A stretch of 25,438 bases of DNA from Alphaproteobacteria bacterium. GTDB lineage: Bacteria; Pseudomonadota; Alphaproteobacteria; UBA8366; Aestuariispiraceae. How positions within the stretch are numbered: position 1 is the stretch's first letter; each line of letters starts with the position of its first letter. The stretch covers positions 1-25,438 of the forward strand of contig SPJV01000148.1 of assembly GCA_006844765.1 (NCBI GenBank), read 5' to 3'. A program made the translations under genes and the position numbers. The notes below the pieces were generated by a model. It was not told where the DNA came from and searched no databases. It worked only from the letters and a program-made list of their open reading frames with translations. This document shows, piece after piece, positions 13,405 through 21,207 of this stretch.

Positions 13405-16233
13405 ATGCTAGCGCTTGGTGCCCTGTCCTTTGCCGCGCCCTGGGTGCTCTTCGGGCTGCTCTCACTGCCGGTACTGTGGTATTTGCTGCGGCTGATGCCA
13501 CCCGCCCCCCGGCAGGTTCGCTTTCCGGCGATCCGACTGCTGTTTGGCTTGGAATCAAGCGAGAAGACACCCGCATCAGCCCCATGGTGGTTGGTACTCC
13601 TTCGGCTCTCAATTGCGGCCCTCGCAATCCTGGCCGCCGCCGGGCCGTTGTTGAATGCAGATACCGCGCTGGAGGGTGAAGGGCCCGTGGTTATAGCCGT
13701 AGATGATGGCTGGCGGGCGGCACCGGGCTGGGCGGCCCGGCAGTCGATATTGCTTGACGTCGCCGCCAGAGCGGAGCGGGCAGGACGCCCCATTGCCCTG
13801 ATAACAGGGGCGGTTTCCGGCGATGGGACAAAAGCGCCCGCTAAGGCGCGGTTGCTTTCCGCCGTCGATGCCCGGCAGGCTTTACGCATCTTGGAGCCCA
13901 AACCCTGGCCCGTGGACCGCGCCGCAATGATCGCCGCCGCAGAGGCGCTGAATACAGACAAGGACGCTTCCGGAGAATCCTATCAAGTGTTCTGGGCCCC
14001 GGGTGGTGCGGAAGCGGAACCTGGGGATGACGATGCGACCGCCTTCGCCGACGCGCTCGCCTCGCTCGGTCCTGTCACGGTCCTGGCGCCGGATACGTCA
14101 CTGGGTCCCTTTGTAGTCGCACCGCCACCGGATCTTGCAACAGAGTTTTCGGTGACACTCCGACGCGCCGTAGTTGAAAGCCCGACCCGTCTAGCTGTGA
14201 CCGCCCGCGCTGAGGATGGTCGTCCCCTGATGCGGCGCGATGCGGAATTCCCGGCGGGAGAGACCGAAGTCTCCATACCGCTGCCCCTTCCCGATGAGCT
14301 GCGCAACGCGCTGACTTCGGTCACGCTTTCAACGCCGGTTTCCGGCGACGCGGATATCACAGTGGCAACCCGGGCGGAAAGCTATGGCGCTGCCGGCACG
14401 CTGCTTTTCGATGATCGGTGGCGCAGGCGGTCTATTGGTATCATCACCGAATCCGGCACGGATAGTGGCCTAGCCCTGCTGTCCGAAGTCTATTTCCTGG
14501 CCCGCGCCGCTGAACCGGCTGGCAGCATCAGCCGGGCTGATGTCAGCACCCTGTTAAAGAGCGGACAGTCCTTATTGCTGCTGCCTGATGAAACGCCGCT
14601 CGGCGACGATGACCGCGCTGCCCTGGGTGAGTGGGTTGATAACGGCGGTGTCTTGATGCGGTTCGCGGGGCCCAAGCTCGCGGCATCCGGTGGCGATTCC
14701 CTGACGCCGGTCGTGCTGCGGATTGGGGGACGCCAGCTTTCCGGCGCCATGCAATGGACCAAGCCGGCGCGGATCGGCACAGCCTCTCCCGATGGTCCAT
14801 TTGCTGATATCCGTATTCCTCCCGACATCACGATCACGCGCCAAGTCCTGGCGGAGCCGACACCAGAGCTTGATGCCCGGACCTGGCTGCGGCTGGAGGA
14901 TGATACCCCCCTCGTCACCGCAGCACGCCGAGGGGAGGGCTGGATCGTTCTGGTCCATACCACCGCCAACAGCAACTGGTCATCGCTCGCTCTGTCAGGC
15001 CTGTTCGTTGAGATGCTGGAGCGTATGGCTGGTCTCGCCAGAGGAGTCGGGTCAGCCGCCTATACCGCCCCGTTACCGGCCTTGGCGACTTTGGATGGGT
15101 TCGGCACGCTTGGCGATCCGGTGGCAAGTGCCGGCAGTCTTTCAACGAAGGGCGAAGATCTTGTGATCTCTTCCGAGCTGCCGCCGGGCTACTACGGACG
15201 CGATGGCGCCCGCGTTGCGGTATCAATCGGCAGTACAAATCCGATCCTGTCGCCCTTGGATATCGCCGGCATGATTGAGGCGGGAACCATTGATCAGGTC
15301 CAGGACATGAACGGCGGATCAGAGCATCCTCTCGCCGTCTGGTTCTGGGTTGCCGCCCTGACCCTGCTGCTGGCGGATGGTGTGCTTTCACTTGTCCTCA
15401 GGGGGCTGAAGCCACGGCTTCCCTTCTCCAAGACCGCGATACAGATTTCTCTGTTTGCCTTCGCGATCATCGGCAGCCTTTCGCTTGGTCTACAACAGAG
15501 CCATGCCCAATCCACCGCCGCTGATGATTTCGCGATCCAGGCAAGCGCAAACACCGTCCTGGCCTATGTTAAGACGGGCGAGCCTGAGATTGATGCACTT
15601 AGCAAAGCCGGCCTTCGTGGCCTGTCCTTCGTGCTACGGCAACGTACAGCGGTTGAAGCTGTGGAGCCCATGGGCGTCGACCCCGCGAAAGATGATCTCG
15701 CCTTTTTCCCGATCCTGTATTGGCCGGTGACGGACACGCAATCAGAACTAGCCCCGCTAACGGTCGATCGGTTGAACAGTTACTTGGCCTCCGGTGGGAC
15801 CATTCTGTTTGACACGCGAGATGGCCATCAGCGCTCAAGCCAGACCCGGGTAAACCCGACTTTGGCCCGCCTGACACGCGATCTCGATATTCCCAACCTC
15901 CAGCCCGTCGGACCGGATCATGTGCTGACTCGCAGTTTCTACCTGATGCAGGATTTTCCGGGCCGTTGGGTTGGCGGCACGCTCTGGGTTGAGAATGGCG
16001 CAGGGGCGGATTTTGACGGTGTCTCACGTGTGCTGGTTGGCGATGCTGACTGGGCTGCAGCCTGGGCCCTGGATGACGAAGGACGCCCGATCTATCACAT
16101 CGTTCCCGGCGGCACGCGCCAGCGCGAACTCGCCTTCCGCTTCGGCGTCAATCTGGTGATGTATATGCTGACCGGGAACTATAAGGCTGATCAGGTGCAT
16201 ATCCCCTCTATTCTGGAGAGGTTGGGGCAGTGA
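13405..16233 (+). CDS. BatA-type N-terminal plus DUF4159 membrane protein
   Basis: A 942-residue inner-membrane protein. Residues 1-82 match the aerotolerance-regulator (BatA) N-terminal region with helices at about 6-28 and 60-82 and the LWYLLRLMPPAPRQ signature between them. Then comes a VWA-like segment starting GPVVIAVDDGW (93-103) in which the DxSxS metal site is missing. A large periplasmic region and a glutamine-amidotransferase-like fold (about 330-440) follow, then two more helices (643-662 and about 680-698). The C-terminal DUF4159 domain spans about 709-942 (YVKTGEPEIDALSKAGL, FFPILYWPV). The start is the ATG at 13405 after AAGGAGGG. Its stop overlaps the GTG start of the next gene. 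This architecture is known in alphaproteobacterial MoxR clusters; activity is not. Confidence 0.92.
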   Translation: MLALGALSFAAPWVLFGLLSLPVLWYLLRLMPPAPRQVRFPAIRLLFGLESSEKTPASAPWWLVLLRLSIAALAILAAAGPLLNADTALEGEGPVVIAVDDGWRAAPGWAARQSILLDVAARAERAGRPIALITGAVSGDGTKAPAKARLLSAVDARQALRILEPKPWPVDRAAMIAAAEALNTDKDASGESYQVFWAPGGAEAEPGDDDATAFADALASLGPVTVLAPDTSLGPFVVAPPPDLATEFSVTLRRAVVESPTRLAVTARAEDGRPLMRRDAEFPAGETEVSIPLPLPDELRNALTSVTLSTPVSGDADITVATRAESYGAAGTLLFDDRWRRRSIGIITESGTDSGLALLSEVYFLARAAEPAGSISRADVSTLLKSGQSLLLLPDETPLGDDDRAALGEWVDNGGVLMRFAGPKLAASGGDSLTPVVLRIGGRQLSGAMQWTKPARIGTASPDGPFADIRIPPDITITRQVLAEPTPELDARTWLRLEDDTPLVTAARRGEGWIVLVHTTANSNWSSLALSGLFVEMLERMAGLARGVGSAAYTAPLPALATLDGFGTLGDPVASAGSLSTKGEDLVISSELPPGYYGRDGARVAVSIGSTNPILSPLDIAGMIEAGTIDQVQDMNGGSEHPLAVWFWVAALTLLLADGVLSLVLRGLKPRLPFSKTAIQISLFAFAIIGSLSLGLQQSHAQSTAADDFAIQASANTVLAYVKTGEPEIDALSKAGLRGLSFVLRQRTAVEAVEPMGVDPAKDDLAFFPILYWPVTDTQSELAPLTVDRLNSYLASGGTILFDTRDGHQRSSQTRVNPTLARLTRDLDIPNLQPVGPDHVLTRSFYLMQDFPGRWVGGTLWVENGAGADFDGVSRVLVGDADWAAAWALDDEGRPIYHIVPGGTRQRELAFRFGVNLVMYMLTGNYKADQVHIPSILERLGQ

Positions 16234-18332
16234 GCGGGACGAGCCTGATTTTCTCCCCGCTGATCCCCTGGTGGGCGATTGCGATACTGGGTGCCGCAGC
16301 GTTGGCGTTGTGCATCATAGGTCTGATGGCGCGCGCATCGGGGACCTTTCCGCGGATCGTGATGGCGGCGATCATCCTGGCCATCCTATCCGGTCCCGTC
16401 TTGAACCGGGAAGAGCGCGATCCCGTGAAGGATGTCGCCCTGTTGCTGGTCGATGAAAGCGCCTCACAACAAATCGCCGGTCGTTTGGAAGAAACCATGG
16501 CAGCGGCCGACGCAATGGAGGAACGGCTCAATCGGTATGCAGAGAACCTGGAGGTTCGGCGGATCTCGCTTCGCCATGATGCCGTATCTGATTCCACTGA
16601 CGGAACGCTGTTGATGGAGACCGCGCGCCGGGCCTTGGGCGATGTTCCAGCCCAGCGCTATGCGGGGACTGTGGTGATAACGGATGGCGACGTTCATGAT
16701 GCCGCCCGCGCCGAATTGCTGCCCGACGGACCACTCCATGCCCTGATCGTTGGGGACAGGAATACGAAGGACCGCCGCTTGCGTGTCGTCGATGCCCCTG
16801 GCTTCGGCCTGGTTGGAGAGCCGGTCACGATCAAAGTTGTCGTCGAGGATCGGGGCGTGTCCGAAGGCGGGACGGTCCGGCTTCGCATGCGCCGGGATGA
16901 TATCGCTGTTCCAGCACCACGGGTGGAAATCGGCGCGGAAACCACCCTTGAAGTCATCCCCCATCACAGGGGAGAGAACATCATCGAGATTGAAGTCCCG
17001 GCTTTGGAGGGGGAAATCTCTGACGCCAACAACAGGGCGCTGATCGCCATTAATGGCGTGCGGGACCGATTGAAGGTTCTGTTGATCTCTGGTGAACCAC
17101 ATCCGGGGGAGCGGACTTGGCGGAACCTGCTTAAATCCGATCCGTCCGTGGATCTCGTCCATTTCACCATTCTGCGGCCGCCGGAAAAGCAGGATGGGAC
17201 GCCGATCCAAGAACTGTCCCTGATCGCCTTTCCAACCCGGGAACTTTTTGAGGTCAAACTGGATGAATTCGACCTGATTGTCTTCGACCGCTATCGCCGG
17301 CGTGGCGTTCTGCCCAGTGTCTATCTGGCAAATGTCGTGGACTATGTGCAGGAAGGCGGTGCGTTATTGGAAGCGGTCGGTCCGGACTTTGCCGGGCCCT
17401 ATTCGCTCTATCGCACCCCATTGGGAGAATTGATCCCCTCCCGGCCCAGCGGCCGCGTCTTCGAAGAGGGGTTTCATCCGCGTATCTCCAGCATTGGGTC
17501 CCGCCATCCGGTCACAACACGGCTTGGGGATAATGCGCGGCGGGCGCCCTCCTCAAACCAGGAAGACACGCCGGACTGGGGCCGATGGTTCCGGCAGATT
17601 GATGTAACGGCAGAGCGCGGCGATACCGTCATGACCGGCATCGGCGGTGCGCCGCTGCTTATCCTCGATCGCGTCGGGAACGGCCGTGTCGCGCAGTTGA
17701 CCAGCGATCATGTCTGGCTCTGGGCGCGCGGATTCGAAGGCGGAGGGCCCCATGCTGAATTGCTACGCAGGCTCGCCCACTGGCTGATGCGGGAACCGGA
17801 GTTGGAGGAAGAAACACTTAGAGCCCGCGTTGTCGGAGACCGGCTTGTGGTGGAGCGGCGCAGCGTGTTACCGCCGGAGACCGTGCCTCGTGCTGTTGAC
17901 GTTGAGGCGCCGGATGGCAGCACACGGACTGTTTCCTTGGAAGACTCCTCGCCTGGTTTGATGACGGCGAGCCTGCCGGTTTCCATGGCGGGTCTGTATC
18001 GGCTGACGGATGGCGAACGCCGCTCTCTGGCAACAGTCGGCACGTTGAACCCGGTCGAGCTTGCCTCCTTCGTCCCCCGCGCCGATGCACTGGCAGGCCC
18101 TGTCGACGCGCGGGGGAGTAAACTCTCCTGGATTTCGGAAGATGATTTGCCGAAAATCCGGCGGTCCCGCCCCGGTGGGATTTCCAGCGGCCCGGATTGG
18201 ATCGGGCTGCGCGCCAATGGGGACTATGTCGTGACAGGTGTTTCGTCACAGCCGCTGCTGCCGAATTGGGTTCAGCTATTGGCGGCAATCCTGATGCTTG
18301 CCGCAATCTGGCGATTGGAAACGGATCGTTAA
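16230..18332 (+). CDS. VWA-like / glutamine-amidotransferase-like membrane protein
   Basis: A 700-residue membrane protein closing the MoxR operon. It has two N-terminal helices (about 12-34 and 41-57), a VWA-like domain with an apparently complete metal site (DESAS, D75/S77/S79, and TDGD at 151-154), beta-sandwich-like sequence (about 180-280), a class I glutamine-amidotransferase-like fold (about 285-520, LKVLLISGEPHPGE at its start and YVQEGGALLEAVGP inside), and a C-terminal helix (about 677-695). No amidotransferase catalytic Cys is evident, so this fold is probably structural. It starts with a GTG at 16230 that overlaps the stop of the previous gene (GTGA). Together with the DUF4159 protein it probably forms a membrane complex acted on by MoxR; that is inference. 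Confidence 0.9.
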   Translation: MSGTSLIFSPLIPWWAIAILGAAALALCIIGLMARASGTFPRIVMAAIILAILSGPVLNREERDPVKDVALLLVDESASQQIAGRLEETMAAADAMEERLNRYAENLEVRRISLRHDAVSDSTDGTLLMETARRALGDVPAQRYAGTVVITDGDVHDAARAELLPDGPLHALIVGDRNTKDRRLRVVDAPGFGLVGEPVTIKVVVEDRGVSEGGTVRLRMRRDDIAVPAPRVEIGAETTLEVIPHHRGENIIEIEVPALEGEISDANNRALIAINGVRDRLKVLLISGEPHPGERTWRNLLKSDPSVDLVHFTILRPPEKQDGTPIQELSLIAFPTRELFEVKLDEFDLIVFDRYRRRGVLPSVYLANVVDYVQEGGALLEAVGPDFAGPYSLYRTPLGELIPSRPSGRVFEEGFHPRISSIGSRHPVTTRLGDNARRAPSSNQEDTPDWGRWFRQIDVTAERGDTVMTGIGGAPLLILDRVGNGRVAQLTSDHVWLWARGFEGGGPHAELLRRLAHWLMREPELEEETLRARVVGDRLVVERRSVLPPETVPRAVDVEAPDGSTRTVSLEDSSPGLMTASLPVSMAGLYRLTDGERRSLATVGTLNPVELASFVPRADALAGPVDARGSKLSWISEDDLPKIRRSRPGGISSGPDWIGLRANGDYVVTGVSSQPLLPNWVQLLAAILMLAAIWRLETDR

Positions 18333-18401
18333 GTGCCAGCGATGGTTCGGTCTAGATAGTTTATTCACTCTCATTTGCGCCGTAGTGCTTGACGGTCTGC
18401 C

Positions 18402-18454
18402 GAAATCCCCGAAAGATTTCCTCTTCTCACTCCCGCTGCGTCAAATGTCGGGAG
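18402..18454 (+). terminator. Two small hairpins after the MoxR operon
   Basis: GAAATC-N7-GATTTC (18402-18420) and CTCCCG-N13-CGGGAG (18430-18454) lie 70 to 120 bases after the operon stop and before the aminotransferase start. Neither is followed by a T-run. They may slow polymerase or belong to the aminotransferase leader. Confidence 0.25.
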
Positions 18455-18495
18455 AAGGTCGTAGTCATTCGATTTCTCAAAGGGTTCATTCGCAT

Positions 18496-19698
18496 ATGAC
18501 TTCAGATGAAGGCGCCACCGCTAATCCGCGGTTCGGGCAGGCCATCAGGGATCAGTTTTTTCTCGATCCGGATTGCATCTATCTTAATCACGGTGCGTTC
18601 TGCGCCTTGTCACGTCCCGTCGCGGCGGCAGCAGATCGCTGGCGGATGCGGATCGATGAACAACCCTCCCGCTTCATGCGTCAGGACCTGCCAGACCTGT
18701 TACGGGACACCGCCCAAACACTGGGGACCTATGTCGGCGCAAAGGGCGAAGACATCGTCTTCACCGACAATGCGACGACCGGCGTGAATGCGGTATTGCG
18801 GTCCCTCGTCCTGATGCCGGGGGATGAGGTTGTCACCACCTCCCATGCCTATGGTGCGGTGCTAAGGACGCTGGAGTTTGTTTGCGACCGTGGCGATGCC
18901 AGGCTGATCGTGGCGGAACTGCCCTTTCCCGCCCTCTCAAAGGAAGCGCTGCTGGAAGCCTTCACGGACCGGTTGACCCGACGAACGCGCCTCGCAGTCT
19001 TCGATCATATTACCTCAAAGACCGCATTGATCCTACCGATAGAAGAGATGATCGCGGAATGTAAGGACCGGGGAATCAAAGTCCTGATCGATGGCGCCCA
19101 TGCACCGGGCATGATCCCGAATTTGAACATCGAAGCCTTGGGCTGCGACTGGTATGCAGGCAACTGTCATAAATGGCTGGGGGCACCGCGTGGCTCCGCC
19201 TTTCTATGGACCGCGCCGGAGCATCAGGCCGGGCTGCGCCCCACAACCATCAGCCATGGTATCGGTGATGGCTATACCGCCGCCTTCGATTGGCCTGGCA
19301 CCAAGGATTTCACCCCCTACCTCACAATTCCGGACGCGCTGGCCTTTCGCGAAAGCCTGGGCGGGGATCAGGCGATCTGGGACTATTGCCATCCGCTTGC
19401 CTGCCAAATGGGCAATGAGCTTGCCACAGCCCTAGGCACCGAACGCGGCGGCCCAGATGAAATGACGGGGTTTATGGTGGCGGTGAGTGTGTCAACTCTA
19501 AGTACCGAGAGAGATGCCCACTTTCACGATCTCAGGGAGATGGTTAGCGTTCATGATTCAATCGAGGTTGATATCTATCCGTACCGGAAGACCCACAGGG
19601 CCAGACTTTCTTCCTACTTATACAACACACCGCAAGATTTATGTAATATGAGTGATGTGTTTTTAGAGATACAGCAACTTAGTTGTAAGTCGCAGTAG
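18496..19698 (+). CDS. Class V PLP-dependent enzyme (isopenicillin-N epimerase-like aminotransferase fold)
   Basis: A 400-residue fold-type I PLP enzyme. The opening LNHGAFCALSRPV (30-42) and the TTSHAYGAVLRTLEF segment are characteristic of the isopenicillin-N epimerase / cysteine-desulfurase-like branch. The cofactor region shows DGAHAPGM and the Schiff-base lysine K226 in GNCHKWLGAPRGSAFLW. Substrate cannot be told; such proteins are usually annotated only as class V aminotransferase. I chose the ATG at 18496 because the conserved sequence starts shortly afterwards; an ATG at 18445 is possible and neither has a strong ribosome binding site (AAGGG at 11 bases). From about 19490 the base composition drops clearly in GC although the protein still matches the family (RLSSYLYNTPQDL). 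Its last 20 bases overlap the convergent FecR-domain gene. Confidence 0.92.
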   Translation: MTSDEGATANPRFGQAIRDQFFLDPDCIYLNHGAFCALSRPVAAAADRWRMRIDEQPSRFMRQDLPDLLRDTAQTLGTYVGAKGEDIVFTDNATTGVNAVLRSLVLMPGDEVVTTSHAYGAVLRTLEFVCDRGDARLIVAELPFPALSKEALLEAFTDRLTRRTRLAVFDHITSKTALILPIEEMIAECKDRGIKVLIDGAHAPGMIPNLNIEALGCDWYAGNCHKWLGAPRGSAFLWTAPEHQAGLRPTTISHGIGDGYTAAFDWPGTKDFTPYLTIPDALAFRESLGGDQAIWDYCHPLACQMGNELATALGTERGGPDEMTGFMVAVSVSTLSTERDAHFHDLREMVSVHDSIEVDIYPYRKTHRARLSSYLYNTPQDLCNMSDVFLEIQQLSCKSQ

Positions 19699-21157
19699 CA
19701 CTGCCGGAACCTCCGGATGTCGTGGTTATTTCGATATTGGCTGTAGCGGTTCCAGTATAAACGATTTTCGCTTCACAGACGCTACACCCGGTCGCAGAAG
19801 CGTTCACGAAACCATCTGAATTGCTAATATTCGATACAAACACCGCTGCAGGGTCGGAATCTGAAAACCCAACATTGCCTCCAGCAATGGCGAAACTGGT
19901 GTTGTCTACTCCACCGCCTGACAAACTTGAGAATTGAATATCAAATGTCCTATTTGAAAAACTAACAAACGTATTGAAGTTTCCTGCAATGCTTCCCGAA
20001 AGTGAACCCGAGGCACTAGCGGAACTTGCGCCAGCAGCGGCCCCTAAAACATCACTGAATGTGAAGTTTGAAACAGACCCAGAACTAGCCAAATCATCAA
20101 CTGCAGACGACCCTTCGCCCGCATTGTTCAGAACACCGCCAATTTGAGTCGCCCCAGTCAATGACTGCCCCACGGCTTGGCCGGAAGAATTCGATGCGGC
20201 TTGGAAACTGTTTCCACCACCACCGTTACTTCCATCTGAACTTCCTTCAGCCTGCTGGTTCCCGCCATCTTCAGAACTTGCCTGCTGATCGTTTGAACCA
20301 TCCCCTTCGGATTGACCGTCGGCTTGCTGAGTGCCATCCCCATCGGACTGATTCTCGCCCTGCTGTTGGCTATCGCCATCAGAATCGCCATCATCACCAC
20401 CGCCCTGTCCGTTCAAGCCGGCGCTGACATCCTGGATCGTGCCGGGGGGGGCGATGAAGAAGACGGGAGGGACGCCGGGTGTCGCGAGTGTTGCGGCATT
20501 GGGGCGGCTGAGATCGACGGAACCATCCGGGGTTGTGAAGTTGAAAGACCCGACATTGGCACCGGCATTGTTGTTTGCGCCGGGGCCGACGAGGGCGGCG
20601 AAGACAACAGGGGCACCAGCCTGTCCGCCACCATTCCCGAAGAGTTCACCTGTTTGCTCCGGGAACTTCGCCTGCGCTTCTTCCGGGGTCAGAACTTCAA
20701 TCAGTCCCACCGTGCCGCGAATACCAATCGTGCCGACCGGCAGTTTGATCTTCATATTCTCAGGCTTGCCGGCGGCAATCTTGCCGGTCACGAAACGCAT
20801 CGTGCCTTTTGCGAAATTGGCAACAATACTGCCCGTGCCCTCACCTGGATCATAGACGAATTCGTCGATTTCCAGATCGCTATCCGGTCCGATGGTGAAG
20901 ACACTTTCATCCATCAGGATGATCTGCATCCCCGACCGCGAGCCGGAGGTGATGCCATCATCAAGGAAAATCGGTTCCGCGCTGGCGATTTGTCGCCCAA
21001 CGGCACCGGCGCGGGCAAGCTGAACGGTCCCACGCACCGCTGCAGAAACACCAGCTTGTTGCTGTTGCGCTTGGGCCGGCACGGCAAGAGCCATACTGAG
21101 TGCCACGGCAGCGCCCGCTGCTGCTTTCGAGAATCCGTTTTTCATCAAGATTGGCAT
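19679..21157 (-). CDS. FecR-domain exported protein with low-complexity linker and beta-rich C-terminus
   Basis: A 492-residue exported protein. Residues 1-30 are a Sec signal peptide with cleavage near AQA-QQQ and no lipobox Cys. A FecR domain spans about 35-155 (DDGITSGSRSGMQIILMDESVFTIGP, NFAKGTMRFVTGK, LPVGTIGIRGTVGLIEV, described in parts). A Gly-rich spacer follows, then an acidic Gly/Asp/Ser/Gln linker (about 245-330). The last 135 residues are a Gly/Ser/Asn/Thr-rich beta-type region with a Cys pair (C458, C461) near the end. I prefer the ATG at 21157 (after GGAAGG) to 21178. It lies 50 bases after the Slam-like porin in one operon. FecR here is not a sigma-factor regulator: there is no transmembrane helix and no sigma gene nearby. 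It may be a secreted cargo; this is inference. Confidence 0.9.
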   Translation of the reverse strand: MPILMKNGFSKAAAGAAVALSMALAVPAQAQQQQAGVSAAVRGTVQLARAGAVGRQIASAEPIFLDDGITSGSRSGMQIILMDESVFTIGPDSDLEIDEFVYDPGEGTGSIVANFAKGTMRFVTGKIAAGKPENMKIKLPVGTIGIRGTVGLIEVLTPEEAQAKFPEQTGELFGNGGGQAGAPVVFAALVGPGANNNAGANVGSFNFTTPDGSVDLSRPNAATLATPGVPPVFFIAPPGTIQDVSAGLNGQGGGDDGDSDGDSQQQGENQSDGDGTQQADGQSEGDGSNDQQASSEDGGNQQAEGSSDGSNGGGGNSFQAASNSSGQAVGQSLTGATQIGGVLNNAGEGSSAVDDLASSGSVSNFTFSDVLGAAAGASSASASGSLSGSIAGNFNTFVSFSNRTFDIQFSSLSGGGVDNTSFAIAGGNVGFSDSDPAAVFVSNISNSDGFVNASATGCSVCEAKIVYTGTATANIEITTTSGGSGSATATYN

Positions 21158-21207
21158 GTCATCGCCTTCCCGCGCCAATTGCTGCGCCTAAATCGAGAAC
21201 TTCGATA

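Noticed and set aside
13355..13411. An 18-codon frame starting at the DUF58 stop (ATGATG)
   Set aside because: Probably a by-product of the stop-codon overlap; it ends inside the next gene in another frame and has no support of its own.
13077..13961. A 294-codon minus-strand frame across the DUF58/DUF4159 junction
   Set aside because: It crosses the junction of two well-supported genes and has Ser/Arg/Ala-rich shadow composition.
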